NCBI RefSeq assembly: GCF_001667075.1
Contig: NZ_LZIL01000066.1
Span: 1-64,000, forward strand
DNA length: 64,000 nt
DNA from: Mycobacterium sp. 852014-52450_SCH5900713
GTDB taxonomy: Bacteria > Actinomycetota > Actinomycetes > Mycobacteriales > Mycobacteriaceae
Direction of reading: 5' to 3'
Made by a program: the position numbers and the translations under genes. Positions 50,852-59,707 of this stretch are shown piece after piece. The notes under the pieces were generated by a model that worked only from the letters and a program-made list of their open reading frames with translations, was not told the DNA's origin and searched no databases. Position 1 is the stretch's first letter. Every line of letters begins with the position of its first letter.

Positions 50852-51862
50852 TCATCCATGTTTGGGGTGCGGCGCATTGTTGATCAGTCCTTGAACCCAA
50901 TTTAAGGTCCAATCCGTCGCAGCCTGCCCGTCGGCGTTCCAGAACTGCGTCGTCGCGTACAAGGCGTGGATGGGCTGCCCGCCATTCCCCGCCAGGGTGT
51001 TGAGCGTGTTGGGCAGGTTGGCCACGCTGAACGCCTCTTGCGGCGCGGCGCAGATGAGGTCGCCAGGCGCGCAGATCTCGTTGGTCTTGTCGTTGAGCGC
51101 GCCGAAACCACCGGGCCGGGCTCCGGTCATGGTCAACCCCAGCCCGGACAGCACCGGCACCTCGTGCAGCGTGACCTCGGCGCCCTGCCCCGGCGGATTG
51201 GGCCCGATGTCGTTGCCCACCCCGGGCTGACGGCGACCGTCGGCGATCAACGTCACACCGAGCACCAGGTCGTCGTCGACGGGTCCCCGACCGTTGCCGA
51301 TGTCGCTGGCGATGTCACCGGCGATCACCGCGCCCTGGGAGAAACCCGTCAGCACGTAACTGGTGAGCGGGCACTTGGCGTTCATGTCCGTCATTGCCTG
51401 GACCGTCGCGCGGGTGCCCTCGGCGCGGCTTTCGTTGTACGACATCTGCGTGTCACCGCCGAGGGGGTTATGGAACTGCGCGGTGTAGGGGGTGGTGTAC
51501 TCCTGCACCCGGGACGCGGGGAACTGCTGGCTGACCGCCGTGGTCACCTTGTGCAGCAACGCGTTGGGGAATTGCATCGGGTTGATCGGATCGTCCTGCG
51601 GGGCGGACTCCCAGGTGCCGGGGATGTTGACCAGCTGGACGTCGGGGCACGACGCGTCCTGCGAAGCGGGGCGGGGCTTGTGCGGGTGGGTGGTCGTCGA
51701 CGGCGAAGGCAGGACGCCGGGCGGCACCGCGCTGGGCGGTGACTCGCGGTTGCGCAGCAAGACCACCACGGCCACGATCACCAACAACACCACGACCGCC
51801 ATCGCACACGCGGCGGCCCAGGCGAGGACTCGGTGGCGCTTACGCCGGGCGTTGGTAGCCAT
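50852..51862 (-). CDS. Cutinase-like lipase/thioesterase, Rv3802c type
   Basis: A 336-residue cell-envelope serine hydrolase. One N-terminal membrane anchor (about residues 12-36) is followed by a Pro/Thr linker and a cutinase-fold domain. The nucleophile elbow is TGFSQGAVIAG, and cysteines in ASCPDVQL and NAKCPLTS probably form a disulfide. The C-terminal histidine is in GQPIHALY. The Rv3802c homologue has phospholipase A and thioesterase activity and is needed for mycolate metabolism. It lies between fbpD and fadD32 on the same strand, consistent with work on mycolates at the outer face. Confidence 0.9.
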   Translation of the reverse strand: MATNARRKRHRVLAWAAACAMAVVVLLVIVAVVVLLRNRESPPSAVPPGVLPSPSTTTHPHKPRPASQDASCPDVQLVNIPGTWESAPQDDPINPMQFPNALLHKVTTAVSQQFPASRVQEYTTPYTAQFHNPLGGDTQMSYNESRAEGTRATVQAMTDMNAKCPLTSYVLTGFSQGAVIAGDIASDIGNGRGPVDDDLVLGVTLIADGRRQPGVGNDIGPNPPGQGAEVTLHEVPVLSGLGLTMTGARPGGFGALNDKTNEICAPGDLICAAPQEAFSVANLPNTLNTLAGNGGQPIHALYATTQFWNADGQAATDWTLNWVQGLINNAPHPKHG

Positions 51863-51981
51863 GTTCTCCTGCTAGCAGAGTGGGTGGATCGCGACGCGGT
51901 CCTCCCGACCCCTGCCGCACACCACTACACGGTACCGGCTCCCCCGACTGGATCCGCCGGGCAGCGACCCGCAGCGCCCCG

Positions 51982-52893
51982 CTACCGAATGGCGCCGACG
52001 ATGTCGCCCGACATGGCCCCCAGTTGCCCCGACCACGAGCCCCAGCCGTTGTCGCCGCCGCCCGGGAAGTCGAAGTGACCGTTGTGCCCGCCGTTGCTGC
52101 GGTACTGCTGATAGAACTCCCGCGAGCTGCCCATCGCCGCGCCCGCCTGGCCAATCATGGCGGCGTCGTCGCCGCCCATATTCGTCGGGCTGTAGACCCA
52201 GACGCGAGTGTTGTTCTGCGCCAGCAACGACGCGTGCACGTAGGGGTCGTGCCACTTCCACCGACCGAGCTGCGGGGCGCCCCACATCCCGTTGCCGTCC
52301 ACACCGCCGAATTGTTGCAGGCCGGCCAGGATCGCCCCGTTGTAGTTGGTGCTCGATGGGTACAGGAATCCGGACAGCGAACCGGCGAAGCCGAAGCGGT
52401 CGGGGTGGAAGGCGGCCAGCGCCATCGCGCCGTAGCCACCCTGCGAGGCGCCGACGGCGGCGTGGCCACCGGGCGCCAGGCCCTTGTTGGCGGACAGCCA
52501 GTTGGGCAGCTCGCTGGACAGGAAGGTGTCCCACTGCTTGCTGCCGTCCTGCTCCCAGTTGGTGTACATGCTCCACGCACCGCCGGCGGGTGCCACCACC
52601 GAGATGCCCTTACCGCCCAGCGTGTTCATCGCGTTGCCCGCGGTGACCCAATTGCTGACGTCCGGCGCCGCATTGAAGGCGTCCAGCAGATAGACCGCGT
52701 GCGGACCGCCGGCCAGGAAGGCGACCGGGATGTCGCGGCCCATCGCCGCCGACGGCACCATCAGGCTCTCGTAACCGGCCGCCCGAGCCCGGCCGGCGGG
52801 CCCGCCCGTCACCGTCACGCCGATCAAGCCGACCGCCAGCGCGGCCACCGAGATCATCCGAAGAAGCGCTGGCATACCCCGCACGACCCTCAT
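51982..52893 (-). CDS. fbpD: MPT51/FbpD, antigen 85-related secreted protein
   Basis: A 303-residue exported alpha/beta-hydrolase-fold protein. The signal peptide MRVVRGMPALLRMISVAALA is cleaved near ARA-AGYES. It aligns with Ag85 along its length. The nucleophile elbow is GASQGGYGA with Ser150 present, but the partner glutamate and histidine of the Ag85 triad are Ala and Asn here (GGDNGWGSW in place of GTHxWPYW). Mycolyltransferase activity is therefore unlikely; matrix or carbohydrate binding is the usual proposal. ATG 52893 has GGAGGGT upstream. fbpA lies 150 bases upstream on the same strand. Confidence 0.92.
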   Translation of the reverse strand: MRVVRGMPALLRMISVAALAVGLIGVTVTGGPAGRARAAGYESLMVPSAAMGRDIPVAFLAGGPHAVYLLDAFNAAPDVSNWVTAGNAMNTLGGKGISVVAPAGGAWSMYTNWEQDGSKQWDTFLSSELPNWLSANKGLAPGGHAAVGASQGGYGAMALAAFHPDRFGFAGSLSGFLYPSSTNYNGAILAGLQQFGGVDGNGMWGAPQLGRWKWHDPYVHASLLAQNNTRVWVYSPTNMGGDDAAMIGQAGAAMGSSREFYQQYRSNGGHNGHFDFPGGGDNGWGSWSGQLGAMSGDIVGAIR

Positions 52894-53042
52894 GTCCACC
52901 CTCCATCGTCTAGTCGCTGTGGAGCACATTAGCCAGCGCCGTAGTTCCCCCGCCCGCGGGGTAGTGAAACAAATCACACACCAAAACAACCAGCGGCGGA
53001 AACCCCCAGGGGTTTCCGCCGCCAGTCGCGTCGTTCTTGGAC

Positions 53043-54092
53043 TTAGGTGCCCTGGCCGGTCTGACCGTTCCCGGCAGGAGTCGCGGCCGTGGCCGGACCG
53101 GCGCCCGGGGTTGCACCCAGGGTCGCCTGCAGGTCAGGCTTCATCGCCTGCAGCTGCGCGCCCCAGTACGGCCAGTCGTGCGTGCCGTTGGCGTCGAAGT
53201 TCCACACCGCGTTGTTGCCGCCGGCGGCCTTGTACGCGTCCTGGAACTTCAGGTTGCTGGTACGCACGAAGCCCTCCAGGAACTTCGCGGGCAGGTTGTC
53301 GCCACCGAGGTCGGACGGCTTGCCGTTACCGCAGTACACCCAGATGCGGGTGTTGTTCGCGACCAGCTTGCTGACCTGCAGCGACGGGTCGTTGCGCGCC
53401 CACGCCGGGTCGCTCGACGGCCCCCACATGTCGTCCTTCTTGTAGCCACCGGCGTCACCCATGGCGAGGCCGATCAGCGACGGACCCATGCCCTGCGACG
53501 GGTCCAGCAGGGCCGACAGCGAGCCGGCGTAAACGAACTGGTTCGGGTGGTATGCGGCGAGGATCAGGGCCGACGAACCGGCCATCGACAGACCCACGGC
53601 GGCGTTGTTGGTCGACTTGACCTGCTTTTGCGCCGCGAGGTACGCGGGCAGCTCGCTGGTCAGGAAGGTCTCCCACTTGTAGGTGGTGCAGCCGGCCTTA
53701 CCGCAGGCGGGCTTGTACCAGTCGGAGTAGAAGCTGGACTGGCCGCCGACCGGCATGACCACGGCGATGCCCGACTGGTTGTACCACTCGAACGCCGGGG
53801 TGTTGATGTCCCAGCCGTTGAAGTCATCCTGGGCGCGCATACCGTCGAGCAGGTAGAGCGCGGGCGCGTTGGCCCCACCGCTTTGGAACTGAACCTTGAT
53901 ATCGCGGCCCATCCCTGCGGAAGGAACCTGCAGGTACTCCACCGGCAGACCGGGGCGCGAGAACGCGCCGGCGGTCGCCGAGCCCCCCACGGCGCCAATC
54001 AGGCCCGAGAGCAGGGCCGCACCAGCGGCCGCCACCACGAGCCGGCGCGGCATACCTGCCACGGCGCCGCGAAACCTGTCGACAAGCGTCAT
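53043..54092 (-). CDS. fbpA: Antigen 85A mycolyltransferase
   Basis: A 349-residue secreted enzyme. The 43-residue signal peptide ends ATAGA before FSRPGLPVEYLQVPS. The catalytic Ser169 (mature Ser126) is in GLSMAGSSA, Glu in KFLEGFVRTSN and His in GTHDWPYWGA. The fibronectin-binding segment FEWYNQSGIAVVMPVGG is present. It transfers mycolate from trehalose monomycolate to arabinogalactan and to a second trehalose monomycolate. The C-terminus has a Pro/Ala/Gly-rich tail. ATG 54092 follows AGGAAGCAAGG. Confidence 0.95.
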   Translation of the reverse strand: MTLVDRFRGAVAGMPRRLVVAAAGAALLSGLIGAVGGSATAGAFSRPGLPVEYLQVPSAGMGRDIKVQFQSGGANAPALYLLDGMRAQDDFNGWDINTPAFEWYNQSGIAVVMPVGGQSSFYSDWYKPACGKAGCTTYKWETFLTSELPAYLAAQKQVKSTNNAAVGLSMAGSSALILAAYHPNQFVYAGSLSALLDPSQGMGPSLIGLAMGDAGGYKKDDMWGPSSDPAWARNDPSLQVSKLVANNTRIWVYCGNGKPSDLGGDNLPAKFLEGFVRTSNLKFQDAYKAAGGNNAVWNFDANGTHDWPYWGAQLQAMKPDLQATLGATPGAGPATAATPAGNGQTGQGT

Positions 54093-54418
54093 CCTTGCTT
54101 CCTCATCCTTCTCGGCGCGCCCAGCATCCGGACGCGTCCTTGATTTGGGTCGTACTGCATGCGATCAGGCGCAGCAGTGCTCGTGTAGTCAACCACACCT
54201 GTAGCCGTCGAGTCGCATCGAGACCGCACCGCAAAGCGTCAGTCGGCGATCGTTACCCGATGTTTTCCAGGCCAAACGCCGGCGCCGTTGGCGGCGTTTT
54301 CGCATGTGCTTGGGCACTTGTGCCAGCTGGTGAAGGCCCAAATGTGAAGTTGCTGGCAATCTTTCGCGGGCGTGGATCGTGATCGTTTTGAGATTGGCCG
54401 AATTCTTCTGCGCGCGGC
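54093..54418 (-). promoter_or_regulatory. Region between aftB and fbpA with hairpin
   Basis: 326 non-coding bases. A hairpin of AACGCCG (54275-54281) and CGGCGTT (54292-54298) with a 10-base loop stands between the aftB stop and the fbpA start and may end the upstream transcript. On the minus strand TTGACT occurs in GGTTGACTACACG near 54190-54200 and could be a -35 box for fbpA. No clear -10 is certain. No gene is seen. Confidence 0.35.
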
Positions 54419-56287
54419 TTACTCGCGAGACGGCGGCGGGACCTCTTCGGGCACCGGCAGTCCGCATCTGGCGAGCTCGTAGCGCGGAACGCGGTCGATC
54501 CGGTACTTGGTGAATTCATAGGAATGCACCAGGTTGGAGAGGAATCGGTGCGGGGTCATCGGTGCGCGCACCGAACTCAGCACCGCCTTGGTCTCGGGGC
54601 ATTGCAAGGCGGTTACCGCCTCCGCGACCCATTGCATGTCCAGATAACCCGGGATACCGGGATACACCTTCACCCATGGTCCGTCGGCGATCACCCAATC
54701 CGGGAAGAGGTTCTTGTCGTGGCCGATGCGGCCGTGCTTCAACCGTTCCGTGTGTTGCGCAAGCGGATTGGCCAATCCGATCTGGTCGATCACCCTGACG
54801 TCCAGCCCGACGTTCATTCCCACCATGCCGAGGTTGGTGAAAAACACTGTGTGCTGCGGCTTTTCGGGGGGCTTGCCGGGGCCAGGCTGCGCCTGCGGCA
54901 CCAGGTCCCACTGGATGTAATTGCCCGACGGCAGCAGTAACGCGCCGTCGGGGGTGTTCTCGAGGGCCGTCAGGATGGCCGCCATCCGCGGATAACCCAG
55001 GTAGTCGGCGGCGGTCAGTGGATGCGCGTGCCCGGTGGCCTGCGCGTAGAAGCGCCGCTCGTCGACGATGCCGGAGTAGGTCACGTGGGTGGCGTCGTCA
55101 CCCATCCCCGGCGAATTGGCCGCCCACAGTGACCAACCCGCCACACCCAGCCAGAGCGCGCCCGCCGCACCGGCCACCCAATAGCCCGTCTCCCGCGAGT
55201 AGTCCTGGCCGTCCGGTATCGCCACCGGGATCACGGCCACCGGGGCCAGCAGGCAGAACAGCGGCGCCAGCAGCACCCGCCCATGCATGAAGTCGCCGCC
55301 CTGCCGGATCCAGTAGAGCGCCTGCAGCAGGCCGCTCACCAGAACGAAGGCCACGACGGCCGGGGGGCTTTGGACCGCCCGGGCCAGCCGACCGTAGTCG
55401 GGCGAGAGCGCGGGGCGCAGGAACGACGGCCGTCGGCGGGCCGCGAGCAGCAGCACCCCCAGCGGCACGAGGAGCACCACCGGCACCCAGACCACGTAGG
55501 GCGCGTCGAAATTCGAGAGGTAGATCATGCCCTGGGACCACTTGTCGCCGGCCGCATCCTTGGCCAGGGCGGTGCCGGGCACCAGCAGGCCGTAGTAGCC
55601 CATCCGGAAGATCTCGTAGCCCACCGGCAGCAGGCCACCGGCGACCACGACCAGCACCCGGCGCCGCCAGGTCCGCGCCGCGATCAGCATCATGATCAGC
55701 GCCAGCCCGCCCATCAGCGCCAGGTCGGGCCGAACCAAGACGCTGAAACCGGCCACGAACGCCAACACCCCGATGAAGAGCCTGCGATCCGGGCGGTTGC
55801 GCACCGGCTGGGCCCAGCAGACCATCATCCACCAGAGCAGACCGAGGTAGGCCAGCGTCAGCCCGCTCTCCAGCCCCGAGGTGGCGAAGTCACGCGCGGG
55901 CGGCAGCGCGACATAGACCAACGCCCCGGCGGGCAGAATGACCGCCCTGCGGCCCCGCAGGCTGGGCGCATACAACCGGGCGGCCCCCAGCATCAGCAGC
56001 GCCACGCCCAGCACCGAGAGCGTCAGGGCCAGCGCCAGCGCCACGTATTCCATGCGCATCGGCCCGCCCACCCAGCTGCCGACGTACATCAGGTAGGTCC
56101 AGGCCGTGGAGGTGTTGGCCTCCACCCGCTCCCCCTGATTGAAGACCGGGCCGTTGCCGGCCAGCAGGTTGCGGACCGTGCGTAGCACGATCAGCCCGTC
56201 GTCGGCGATCCAGCGCCGCTGCCAGGCACCCCAGGCGAACAGGACGGCGACCACCACCACGCTGATCCACAGGCTGACCCGGACCAT
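54419..56287 (-). CDS. aftB: Terminal beta-(1,2)-arabinofuranosyltransferase AftB
   Basis: A 622-residue GT-C enzyme. After the first helix comes the catalytic loop WIADDGLIVLRTVRNLL, followed by about nine more helices. The C-terminal periplasmic domain includes YSGIVDERRFYAQATGHAHP and HDKNLFPDWVIADGPWVKVYPG. It adds the terminal beta-(1,2)-arabinofuranose that anchors mycolates. I chose ATG 56287 because the MVRVSLW opening matches the M. tuberculosis protein; the frame remains open upstream into ubiA. The C-terminus ends after a Pro-rich tail. Confidence 0.93.
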   Translation of the reverse strand: MVRVSLWISVVVVAVLFAWGAWQRRWIADDGLIVLRTVRNLLAGNGPVFNQGERVEANTSTAWTYLMYVGSWVGGPMRMEYVALALALTLSVLGVALLMLGAARLYAPSLRGRRAVILPAGALVYVALPPARDFATSGLESGLTLAYLGLLWWMMVCWAQPVRNRPDRRLFIGVLAFVAGFSVLVRPDLALMGGLALIMMLIAARTWRRRVLVVVAGGLLPVGYEIFRMGYYGLLVPGTALAKDAAGDKWSQGMIYLSNFDAPYVVWVPVVLLVPLGVLLLAARRRPSFLRPALSPDYGRLARAVQSPPAVVAFVLVSGLLQALYWIRQGGDFMHGRVLLAPLFCLLAPVAVIPVAIPDGQDYSRETGYWVAGAAGALWLGVAGWSLWAANSPGMGDDATHVTYSGIVDERRFYAQATGHAHPLTAADYLGYPRMAAILTALENTPDGALLLPSGNYIQWDLVPQAQPGPGKPPEKPQHTVFFTNLGMVGMNVGLDVRVIDQIGLANPLAQHTERLKHGRIGHDKNLFPDWVIADGPWVKVYPGIPGYLDMQWVAEAVTALQCPETKAVLSSVRAPMTPHRFLSNLVHSYEFTKYRIDRVPRYELARCGLPVPEEVPPPSRE

Positions 56288-56375
56288 GGCGGTGTAGGGG
56301 AATACCGGCCAGCCCAACCGTCTGATGACCGGCCGGCCGCGCATCATGCGCGCCTTGAGGGCCTGCAATTCGGAG

Positions 56376-57293
56376 CTAGCCGAAGGCAACGGCGGCTCCA
56401 ACTGTCGCGATCCACGTCACCGCCAGCAGCTGCAGCACCCGGTCCCGCAGCGCGATGTCCTCGGGCTCGCCCGCCAGCCCGCCGTCCACGTCCACCGCGT
56501 ACCGCAGGATGGCGATGGTGAACGGGACCATGGACACCACGAACCAGCCCGCCGCGCCGTGCTCCCGGTCGAACGCCCACAGCCCGTAGCAGACCACCAG
56601 CGCCGTGGCCGACAACGTCCAGACGAACCGCAGATAGGTGCTGGTGTAGTTCTCCAGCGCCTTGCGGATCTTGGCCCCGGTGCGCTCGGCCAGTTGTAGC
56701 TCGGCGTACCGCTTGCCGGCCACCATGAACAGCGACCCGAACGCCATCACCAGCAAGAACCACTGGGTCAGACGGATGTCGGTGGCCGCACCCCCGGCGA
56801 TGGCCCGCAGCAGATAGGCCGACGACACGATGCAGATGTCCATCACCGCTTGATGTTTCAGGCCATAGCAGTAGCCCAGTTGCATTGCGAGGTAGACGGC
56901 CAGCACCAGCGCCAGATTGGGTGTGATCCACCAGCCGATAACCAGTGCGGCGATTCCCAGCACCACCGCCAGGGCGTAGGCCAGCCACTCCGGCACGACG
57001 CCCGCGGCGATCGGGCGGAACCTCTTGGTGGGGTGCTCGCGGTCGGCCTCGACGTCGCGCGCGTCGTTGATCAGGTAGATCGACGACGCGGCCAGGCAGA
57101 ACGCCGCGAACGCGCCCAGGGCCGGGTAGGCCTTGTCCAGCACGTCGTGCAAGTGGTAGCGGACCGGACCGCCCAATGCGGCCAGCGGCGCGGCCAGCAC
57201 CAGGACGTTCTTCACCCACTGGCGCGGGCGAATCGCCTTGACCACCCCGATCACCACGTTGCCCGGGGGCCCGGTCACCACGTCCTCACTCAT
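56376..57293 (-). CDS. ubiA: Decaprenyl-phosphate phosphoribosyltransferase UbiA (DPPR synthase)
   Basis: A 305-residue polytopic UbiA-superfamily prenyltransferase with about nine helices. The first aspartate-rich motif is NDARDVEADREHPTKRFRPI. The second conserved region begins YCYGLKHQAVMDI. It joins phosphoribosyl pyrophosphate to decaprenyl phosphate, the first committed step to decaprenyl-phosphoarabinose (Rv3806c). Mutations here are linked to high ethambutol resistance in M. tuberculosis. It overlaps the PAP2 gene by eight bases. Confidence 0.95.
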   Translation of the reverse strand: MSEDVVTGPPGNVVIGVVKAIRPRQWVKNVLVLAAPLAALGGPVRYHLHDVLDKAYPALGAFAAFCLAASSIYLINDARDVEADREHPTKRFRPIAAGVVPEWLAYALAVVLGIAALVIGWWITPNLALVLAVYLAMQLGYCYGLKHQAVMDICIVSSAYLLRAIAGGAATDIRLTQWFLLVMAFGSLFMVAGKRYAELQLAERTGAKIRKALENYTSTYLRFVWTLSATALVVCYGLWAFDREHGAAGWFVVSMVPFTIAILRYAVDVDGGLAGEPEDIALRDRVLQLLAVTWIATVGAAVAFG

Positions 57294-57825
57294 TCGGCCA
57301 GACCTTCCGCGCCCGGCCCTCGAGCCGGACGGTGATTCGGGCGACGATGGCTCCCAGGGCGATGCCGCACGCCACGTCGCTGGGATAGTGCACCCCCAGC
57401 AGCATCCGCGACAACGCCATCGGGGGAATCAAGACGGCGGGCAGCGGCAGACCGGTGATCCGGCCCATCAGGATGGCCGCGGCCGTCGTCGAGGTGGCAT
57501 GCGCTGACGGGAAACTCAGCTGGCTGGGCGTGCCGACGTTCACCACGACGGCCGGATCGTTGGGCCGCTTACGCCGCACCACCCGCTTGACCAACACGGC
57601 GGCGGCGTGCGCGGCGAATGCGCCGGCCCCGGCCAGCAGCCACTCCACGCTCCGCTTCGGCATCAGCAGCGCACCCACCGCCGCCATGGCCAGCCAGCCG
57701 ATGCTGTGCTCGCCGAAATGCGACAGACCGCGCGCGGCCGTCAGCACGCCGGGCCGGTCGGCCAAGGCCGACTGCACAGCCACCAGCGCGGCCACCTCAC
57801 CCGTAGGGGGTGGCGATTCAGGCAT
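57286..57825 (-). CDS. PAP2 family phosphatase, Rv3807c type
   Basis: A 179-residue membrane phosphatase of the PAP2 superfamily. The three signature parts are KRVVRRKRPN, SFPSAHAT and SRMLLGVHYPSDV. It is proposed to dephosphorylate decaprenyl-5-phosphoribose before DprE1 acts. Start at ATG 57825, overlapping the end of glfT2 by eight bases; its own end overlaps ubiA by eight bases. Tight packing supports a role in the same pathway. Confidence 0.9.
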   Translation of the reverse strand: MPESPPPTGEVAALVAVQSALADRPGVLTAARGLSHFGEHSIGWLAMAAVGALLMPKRSVEWLLAGAGAFAAHAAAVLVKRVVRRKRPNDPAVVVNVGTPSQLSFPSAHATSTTAAAILMGRITGLPLPAVLIPPMALSRMLLGVHYPSDVACGIALGAIVARITVRLEGRARKVWPNE

Positions 57826-59707
57826 GCTCTCGCTCGGCAGGTAGCAGCGCCGTCTCCCACTTCTGCTTGCTGGACAGCACCGGCAACGCATCCCGGTACG
57901 TCTTGCGCATCTCGTCGAACCGGCTCGCCAGCCGGCGCTGCCGCCGCAGCGAGGCGAACAGCAGCTGGAACATCTTGCGGCGGTCGCGCTGCCGGTAGAC
58001 CACCCCGCACCCGTCGGCGGTCGTCACGGTGACGCCGTCGACGGTGCACAACCGGAACCAGCGCGCGTCCTGGGTGGGCACGTTGAACTCCGGGCGCCGG
58101 TGGGCTTCGGGGTCGGCCTTGGTTGCGTTGTGCGCGATGCCGCGGGCCAGCCGATAACCGATCGACAGCGGATTGACCGGCGGCTTCATCGCCCTGGTCT
58201 TGTTCGCCGGCGGGGGCAGTTCGCTCGCCGCCGGCAGCACCACCGCGTCGGGGTATTCCTTGCGCAGCCGATGCACCTCGGGCAGAGCGGATTCCAGGAT
58301 CGAGAAGATGTGCTCGGGCCCGGCCAGGAAGTCGTCGATGGCCCGGTTCTGGATAGCCACCGTCGAATACTCAAGGCAGGCAAGGTGTTTCAGGGTCGCC
58401 TTCAGGTGACTGCGAACCAGCCCGGTGACATCGCCGTCCCAGTGCATCGCGGCGACCACCAGCCGGTTGCGCAAATGGAAGTAGGCCTGCCAGTCGATGG
58501 CGTCGTCCTTGTCGCTCCAGGCCATGTGCCAGATCGCCGCACCCGGCAGCGTCACCGTCGGATACCCGTGCTCCCCGGCGCGCAGGCCGTATTCGGCGTC
58601 GTCCCACTTGATGAACAGCGGCAGCGGCTGGCCCAGCTCCTCGGCGACCTGACGCGGGATCATGCACGTCCACCAGCCGTTGAAGTCGACGTCGATGCGC
58701 CGGTGCAGCAGCGCGCTCCGAGCGTTCTTGTCGTTCAACGGGAATTGGGCGAAGTCATGGTCGTACTCCGCGTGCGGTGCGGCGGTCCACATGAAGTTCG
58801 ACTGGTTGACGACCTCGCCCATGATGTGCAGGTGCGACGGCTCCTGCAGGTTGAGCATCTGGCCGCCGATGAGCATCGGCGTCTTGGCGAAGCGGTGCAA
58901 CGCGAGCACCCGCAGGATTGTGTCCGGCTCGATGCGGATGTCGTCGTCCATGAACAGAATCTGTTGGCAGTCGGTGTTTTTCAGCGCCTCGTACATCACC
59001 CGGCTGTAGCCGCCGGAACCACCGAGATTGGGCTGGTCGTGGATGGACAGCCGGTTGCCCAGGCCGGCGGCGGCGGCCGGGAAGTCCGGGTGATCACGCA
59101 CCTTGCGCACGCCCTGGTCGGGGACGATCACCGCCCCAATCACCTCGTCCACCAACGGATCCGCGGTCAGGTCGGCCAGCGCGTTGACGCAGTCGGCGGG
59201 CCGATTGAACGTGGGGATGCCGACGGCGATGTTGGCCGCGCCCGGGGCGGGCTCGGTCGCATACCAGCCACCGCTCACCAGGTTGACCACGGTGTCGGTG
59301 GTGATGTCGAACCAGACCCAGCCGCCGTCCTCGAACGGCCTGAGCGGCACCTCGATCTCGACGATGGCCGGCTGGTCGTCGGTGCCGACGAATTGGCGGC
59401 CGTCCACGGAGATCCGCACTCCGGTGGCCTTCGTCCGGTACACGTCGACGCGGCCGGTTCCGGTCAACTCGACCCGCAGCACCACCGAGGTACAGATCGA
59501 CCAGCGGCGCCAGTAGCTCGCGGGGAACGCATTGAAGTAGGTGGCGAACGACACCTCGGACTCTTTGCCGATCTCCAGCGAAGTGCGGCTGGTCGCGTGC
59601 GCGCGCCGCGCATTGGTGGTCGATTCCTCCAGGTACAGCTTGCGCACGTCCAGGGGCTCACCCGGACGCGGCAGGATGATTCTGGAAAGCAGGCTTACAG
59701 CAGTCAT
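57818..59707 (-). CDS. glfT2: Galactofuranosyltransferase GlfT2
   Basis: A 629-residue polymerase. An N-terminal beta-barrel domain (to about 150) precedes a GT-A domain with VGIPTFNRPADCV and the metal motif DDD at residues 254-256 (LFMDDDIRIEPD). The base region is WDDAEYGLRAGEHGYP and a conserved IWHMAWSDKDD follows. A C-terminal helical region (from about 480) binds the membrane. It builds the alternating beta-(1,5)/(1,6) galactan from UDP-galactofuranose. Start at ATG 59707, sharing one base with the glf stop as TGATG. A MIRU-like insert lies just upstream in glf. Confidence 0.95.
   Translation of the reverse strand: MTAVSLLSRIILPRPGEPLDVRKLYLEESTTNARRAHATSRTSLEIGKESEVSFATYFNAFPASYWRRWSICTSVVLRVELTGTGRVDVYRTKATGVRISVDGRQFVGTDDQPAIVEIEVPLRPFEDGGWVWFDITTDTVVNLVSGGWYATEPAPGAANIAVGIPTFNRPADCVNALADLTADPLVDEVIGAVIVPDQGVRKVRDHPDFPAAAAGLGNRLSIHDQPNLGGSGGYSRVMYEALKNTDCQQILFMDDDIRIEPDTILRVLALHRFAKTPMLIGGQMLNLQEPSHLHIMGEVVNQSNFMWTAAPHAEYDHDFAQFPLNDKNARSALLHRRIDVDFNGWWTCMIPRQVAEELGQPLPLFIKWDDAEYGLRAGEHGYPTVTLPGAAIWHMAWSDKDDAIDWQAYFHLRNRLVVAAMHWDGDVTGLVRSHLKATLKHLACLEYSTVAIQNRAIDDFLAGPEHIFSILESALPEVHRLRKEYPDAVVLPAASELPPPANKTRAMKPPVNPLSIGYRLARGIAHNATKADPEAHRRPEFNVPTQDARWFRLCTVDGVTVTTADGCGVVYRQRDRRKMFQLLFASLRRQRRLASRFDEMRKTYRDALPVLSSKQKWETALLPAEREHA

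Noticed and set aside
56288..56401. Longer AftB start at 56401
   Set aside because: The extra 38 residues overlap the end of ubiA and lack the conserved opening. The MVRVSLW start at 56287 matches the family.
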